Source: Bradysia coprophila (Eukaryota; Arthropoda; Insecta; Diptera; Sciaridae). From it: 64,000 nt of DNA. Below the pieces are notes generated by a model, which saw nothing but the letters and a program-made list of their open reading frames with translations, made no database searches and had not been told where the DNA came from. The DNA is taken from contig NW_023503616.1 of the NCBI RefSeq assembly GCF_014529535.1, positions 1,364,001 through 1,428,000 on the forward strand, read 5' to 3'. The translations under genes and the position numbers were made by a program. Positions 59,356 through 64,000 of this stretch are shown here, one piece after another (position 1 is the stretch's first letter; each line of letters starts with the position of its first letter).

Positions 59356-59560
59356 CATTTGTGTACCTGTTTTGGACGATTGATTTTAGGCAATTTCGCG
59401 GATTGTAGGCCGAACGAAGTGAGGCTTACAAGCGAAAGTGCCTTAAATCAACCGTCCCAAACAGGTGCACATGTGAGTTTTCATGCTGAGGGCCGGAAAC
59501 CCGAGAAAATTCGAAAAATTGCCCTCATTTTCGGCCCCGAAGCATGAAAAATAAATGTTT
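59356..59560 (-). mobile_element. Short remnant of the same Ty3/Gypsy family
   Basis: The left ~50 bp matches the end of the integrase part of the fossil at 48105-50000, and the right part (CTCATTTTCGGCCCCGA) matches that fossil's other edge. A heavily shortened, broken remnant. Confidence 0.6.
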
Positions 59561-60610
59561 CAACGTCTTTTGATAACTTTTAATTATTACCGCATGAGCG
59601 CGATAGGCACAACCAAAAAAATTTTAAAATTTAACAGCAGAGGACCAACACTATCAATTTTGAAAACTTCATCAGTCAAGGGACCTGATCCACCCACCAA
59701 CCAGGTCGGACCTTGCTATAAATAGTCTAATCTTGCACGCAATGCACAACATTAATGTTATCCGAATCCGAAATTGTGATTATATATCATGCAGTTTAAG
59801 CATTCGCTCAAATTGAGCGGCTCAATGACAAAATTTAATCTTCAACAACTTAATGTGTCATTTTAAGCAATAAACACAAAAGATACGTGTCCGTTAGGAA
59901 GTAACGCGATAGACTGACTGAAAATAATGAACGATACACGTTTAGTCAAATGAACAACTACATAACCACTTACCATAATCTTAGTACAAAGCACCTAATT
60001 AGTAGACAATGCATATAAAGCCAATATTTATGAACGAGAGCATTTCGTTTTCACAATTTTACTTAGATATTAATGTAAACACTGATGGTAATAAATTTAT
60101 TGTGCGCTGGATGTGAGCACTCTAATACCTTCATCTTATTGATAAATAGAAAAGAGTCACATACGGCACGGCATTTTCAAGAGCTCGTCGTTCTTCTGCA
60201 GATGATTGATGTTGATGTTACAGAGGTAACAGATTAAGTAGGAGTAGATGCGGTCGCTATACCTAACCCTCCAGTGGACCTGTAGTGCTTGCATAAATAG
60301 ATTTTCTAGATCCTGTCAACCCTATTAATGTAATCTAGTATATGAAATGATATGCGAATGCGACACATATAATATTATGTGGAAGGATGTAGCAGCAATG
60401 TGACCCGATGTTAATATTTTTGTTCAAGAAACAGTGGCCATTCAATATTGATTGTTAAGTGGCGGTTGAAGAGTTGTTTTCTAATCAACTTTTCGTACAA
60501 TCTCTCAAGTATTTGTATCTAATGCGATCAAAGATAAAGACAAGGTTTAACTTATTCATCCAAATTTATTTTCTAGCATAACTTTTTGGCACTTTAAATT
60601 ACTGATAAAA
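59561..60610. other. Intergenic, nothing recognised
   Basis: AT-rich 3' flank of the polygalacturonase gene; no coding similarity seen. Confidence 0.35.
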
Positions 60611-62438
60611 TTAAACAAACATTAAAAATACAGAAACTATCAACATAATGAATGTAGATGCGGCCAACGAATGACCTGCATCAGTTACTGATTTCCATTC
60701 TTGCCACACCTGCACATAAACCTCGGAAAATTCAATGGAATCGACATCCTGGATGACATAGTGAGGAGAATTTCGGAGTCCGGAGAATGTCATGTTGCGA
60801 AGTGTCATTTCGATGTAGGAAGTATCCGGAGTGGGATAACCTTTCACCACTAATGAATACGGAGCTCCTCCAGTCACGTCCACATTCTCTATGAATACTT
60901 CCTTTAAGACTGGTTTGAATGCGGCATTTGGACCTTCTTCGTAATAGAAATCGACTTCAACAACCTAGAAAAAGAATTCATTGCGTAAAGGCAGTGCGTT
61001 GGAAAACAACCTTATCATTTCTCACTTGTTTAGCGACTTGACCGACTCGAATGTTTCTCAAATAGAACTTCTCGAGCATTCCTCCTCTGAGTGCATTGTT
61101 TTTCACTCTGATAGCTGTGTCCAAATTCGGACTGTCCAAATAGCAATCTTCTGCGAAAACATTTCGAACTCCTCCTGATATACAGCTGCCAAGTGTGATA
61201 CCACCGTGTCCATCTGCCATTGTACAATTTTGAATAACAATGTTTTCAGACGGTACGCCGACTCTACGACCATCTTCATTTCGTCCGGATTTAATTGCAA
61301 TGTCGTCGTCTCCAGAATTGAAATAGACTCCAGTGATGAGAACATCTTTACATGATTCTGGATCAACACCGTCGGAGTTGGGTCCAAGACTTTAGATTAG
61401 GAATTAGTAAATCAGATTATGTTGAAATTTAACATTGCCAGACTTTACGTACCTTGTGATGTTGATATTTCTGATGATTACATTTTCACAGAGAACCTGA
61501 AATTGTATCGATCGGATTTATTTTCGAACGTAGGTTAATCGTCAACAGTAAAAAGCAACATACTGGATGTACAATCCACATCGGACTGTTTAAAATGGTG
61601 ACACCCTCGATTAAAACATTTTTGGATCGGTAGGGCTGAATAAATTGTGGCCGCAAATAAAATCCTTCACCAAACACGCGAGTTTCAACAGGCGTTCTAT
61701 CTTCAGCCATTTGAAACAGTGCATTACGAGCATTTGTTTGATTTTCGGGAACTGTGATCCAGCATTGTCTGGACCAAGTTCCTTTCCATGGCCACCAATG
61801 TTCGCAGTCGCAATTACCATCAATCACGCCATTACCTTTAATAATGCACCAGATATTTTCAAAACGTAAATGGCATCGAAATGTGTTTGTTTACCCGTTA
61901 TCGCTATATTTTCAGCTTCAAATGCGTAGATAAACGGAGAATAATTCATCAGCTCCACACCCTCCCATCTTGTGAAGACAAGCGGATACTTTGTGGTGTC
62001 TCGTGTGAATCGAATTATAGCGCCAGGTGACACTTCCAGGGAAATGTTAGAAAGTAACGTGATTGCCGATGTTATAAATGTTCCCTCGGGTACGTAAACA
62101 GTGCCACCGCCATTATCATGACAAGATTGAATGGCTGTCTTAAATGCGTTTGTATTAGCGTCAACAGTTGCGGATGGTGCCTCAACATCGTCACTGTTTG
62201 GACTCCTGATGGCATTAAAATCTAAGATGTTGCATTGGCGATTCGGTATTATTGGTGGTGTTATTCGTCTTAAGATTTCTGGCACTTGATCCCAGGGATC
62301 ATCCGTTTGGCATGCTACATCTTTTCGAATGGACATGGTGTGAAAACTGTGGATAAATTGTTGTCGAGGTAATTTATACTTACATGCAGCCAAAATTCCG
62401 ACAAGGACTATGTGGGAAATCAACGCCTGTCGAACCAT
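60611..62438 (-). CDS. GH28 polygalacturonase, secreted, probably GPI-anchored
   Basis: Glycoside hydrolase family 28; hydrolyses alpha-1,4 links in pectic polygalacturonan. Exons 61895-62438, 61564-61835, 61453-61496, 61026-61389, 60611-60964; 525 aa, all phases consistent. A signal peptide starts MVRQALISHIVLVGILAAC. The parallel beta-helix part has NIAITGNGVIDGN and EHWWPW. All GH28 active-site motifs are present: NSDGVD, GDDDIAIKSG, DGHGGITLGS and IRVKN. The C-terminus ends in a small-residue stretch and a hydrophobic tail (TFIMLIVSVFLMFV), which looks like a GPI-anchor signal. GH28 is absent from most flies, so transfer from fungi or bacteria is possible; four introns show it is a resident eukaryotic gene. 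The start at 62438 is supported by a TATA box at 62529-62535, downstream of an earlier ATG. Confidence 0.92.
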
Positions 62439-62528
62439 TTCAATGGTAAAGTAGTGGTCAGGACAAAAAAAATTTAGTTGTTGAACCGAGAACTTAATTG
62501 TAGTGTAAACCGTCAGCCTCGGTGACGA

Positions 62529-62535
62529 TTTTATA
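62529..62535 (-). promoter_or_regulatory. TATA box of the polygalacturonase gene
   Basis: TATAAAA on the minus strand, about 95 bp before the start codon, giving a leader of about 60-65 nt. Confidence 0.5.
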
Positions 62536-62591
62536 TGAATACGTATCGACGAGCAACGCAAGGAGAATGTGTGTTCGAAGATAGAGCTCAA

Positions 62592-63425
62592 TTCAATTTA
62601 TGGGGTAATCGATAGCCGCAATGACGAAGGTACACCACTTATCGTCGCTTGATAAATTGACACTATATCAGTACGTGACAGCAAAGAATCAGCAATCAAT
62701 TTCTCGATGAAGTGTCTATTACGCTTATTGCCCATTATCAACATCATCATTGTGAGAAACAACCGAAAATACCACCAATCGATTACATCGACAATTCCGG
62801 AGATTACTAATACATTAAGTGTAACATGATTGGTATATGAATTGAAATTCAATTTGATGAATGGCTTTCAGTTCTAATTGGTGTAATATTTCATATCCAA
62901 AGTGTTGCATTAAATGTTCGCGTGGTAATTCGTGGTTGATCTGTATTCGTCCTAGGAATGTTGTCTTTTAATCGCTTCTGTACCACCTGCACCGTGTCGT
63001 GATATAGTGGGTTATATTAAACAGACAATTCGTGATAATTCAGACCTGACAATACATAAGACTATCACGACGGGCATAGACAATTGTGAATGGACTCCCG
63101 TTTTATTTTTCCTTTTATTTCTACCTTTGGTAATATGCCGCTTTCAGCTGTTGATAAAAATGATTATTGATTATGCAGAAAGGAGCAGGTGTATAAAGCA
63201 CAACAGGGAAGTGTGTACGACAGTTAAATCACAATCGAAACGAACGATAGCGGAGAAAGACTGTGGTGACAAAAATATTACTTCCGATTCACTCTTTGAA
63301 CCAAACATCCGGTAAGTTGACTAGATATTGAAAAGTCGGCACAAATTTTTTCAAATTATTATTAAGAAACCCTGCTGGTACAACAATTTACAGCCCAATG
63401 AATTCGTTATCGGTAACGTTTTTGT
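62592..63425. other. Intergenic between GH28 and NSMCE2
   Basis: An open frame at 63007-63315 (+) with one hydrophobic stretch begins without an ATG and resembles nothing known; I do not call it. Confidence 0.35.
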
Positions 63426-63908
63426 TCACAGTTCAATTAAATCTTGTTCGCTGACAAAAGTTTTATTGGAACAGCCAACCATCGGACATCTAAAATTGAT
63501 TGAATTGAACAATAATTAATGTGCCGAATGTGGAGAGCTAAGTGGCTTATGCATACCTTAATCGGCGATTGATTGCCAACGAATCGATGACACTTTGATA
63601 GCCATAAATGTGATTGCAATGTTTGTTCCGAACCGGCCGGACAAGTGGGCCCTTCGTTATCGGATCAATAGCGTGACTGGTTTCGGTAATTTCCATATCA
63701 TTGGTAACTGTAGTTTGCGTGACTGTTGTTGTTGATGAGACTGAAAAAGACAGTATAATGAATGCAACGTACAGGTTGCAATTGGCAATCGTAAATTACG
63801 CATTCGTTTGCTTAATAAATCACGAGTAAAGCGTTCGAAGTTTTTGTAGATGTGGTGACGCTTCACAGCATCGTCATCAACGTCTCCCGCCATGGATCGA
63901 CGAAAAAT
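63426..63908 (-). CDS. NSMCE2: NSMCE2/MMS21 SUMO E3 ligase, 3' part (5' end beyond window)
   Basis: Subunit of the SMC5/6 complex that attaches SUMO during DNA repair. Exons in view: 63800-63908 (acceptor before ATTTTTCG at the upstream end, so more exons probably lie past the window edge), 63557-63740, 63426-63489. The SP-RING is AIDPITKGPLVRPVRNKHC, then NHIYG, then CPMVGCSNKTF. The single-zinc ligands C, H, C, C of NSE2 are present; the canonical first RING cysteine is replaced by D (AIDPIT). The first in-frame ATG in view is at 63893, but the missing N-terminal part makes it an unlikely start. Confidence 0.85.
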
Positions 63909-64000
63909 CTGAAATAGATTGAAGGTAGAAATGCTTTAGTATGCATTATGCACGATCAAGATTTTTTTTTTCCTCGGATCAGATAAGCCAATTGATCAAT

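Noticed and set aside
62356-62392. Possible intron (GTAAGT to CCACAG) in GH28 exon 1
   Set aside because: Only 37 nt, not a multiple of three, and removing it breaks the frame, while the uninterrupted frame is open.
63007-63315. 102-residue frame with a hydrophobic stretch, followed by a good splice donor
   Set aside because: It begins without ATG, no acceptor/exon chain could be made, and no family is recognised.
63743-63774. A 32-nt intron in NSMCE2 (donor GTACGT)
   Set aside because: Too short; the donor GTAATT at 63798-63799 gives a 59-nt intron in the right phase.

Overview
The window is insect nuclear DNA, AT-rich and rich in small transposons. Spliced genes with short introns, an EF-1alpha 463 residues long and insect-type TATA/initiator promoters all fit. 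I infer a dipteran, perhaps a lower one (fungus-gnat or gall-midge grade), but only weakly. Two gene types that are unusual in flies stand out: a GH28 polygalacturonase, and a PAN plus double-psi-barrel family. Both point to a plant- or fungus-associated species.

Layout. 304-13997 is a tandem triplication. Its unit runs from intron 1 of the ESCRT-III gene CHMP2B to just past a small two-finger C2H2 gene. Only the first unit has CHMP2B exon 1, so copy 1 is complete (211 aa), copy 2 lacks exon 1 and copy 3 is broken. A fourth copy of the finger gene lies alone at 25.8 kb. All four finger genes share a core promoter with the same spacing and a leader without any AUG; the leader holds 5, 9, 3 and 1 copies of a ~109-bp repeat. 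14.9-18.0 kb is the mitochondrial i-AAA protease YME1L, 20.4-22.97 kb EF-1alpha (minus) and 23.5-24.3 kb the inner-membrane peptidase IMMP2L (minus). 27.6-28.5 kb is a secreted fibrinogen-domain protein. 28.6-31.1 kb holds two frameshifted PAN plus double-psi-barrel genes. 33.9-38.0 kb is the deadenylase PARN, with several apparent frameshifts in the middle and a decayed tandem duplication of its own 5' end upstream. 40.2-40.6 kb is a Kazal inhibitor, 43.2-45.4 kb an unrecognised secreted acidic protein, 46.2-47.5 kb an MPPED-type metallophosphoesterase, 51.3-55.4 kb a histidine acid phosphatase with two alternative first exons, 60.6-62.4 kb the polygalacturonase with a GPI-like tail, and the right edge the 3' part of the SUMO ligase NSMCE2.

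Between genes lie MITEs (TA-, TTA- and 8-bp-duplicating types), two LINE remnants, a Ty3/Gypsy pol fossil with a short relative at 59.4 kb, and several foldback elements. YME1L and IMMP2L both act at the mitochondrial inner membrane, but nothing suggests co-regulation. Most genes here are unrelated housekeeping or secreted proteins.

The most novel-looking object is the finger-gene family with its expanding AUG-free leader, together with the array that carries it. All exon structures were read by eye from splice consensus, reading phase and family similarity; none is confirmed by transcripts.
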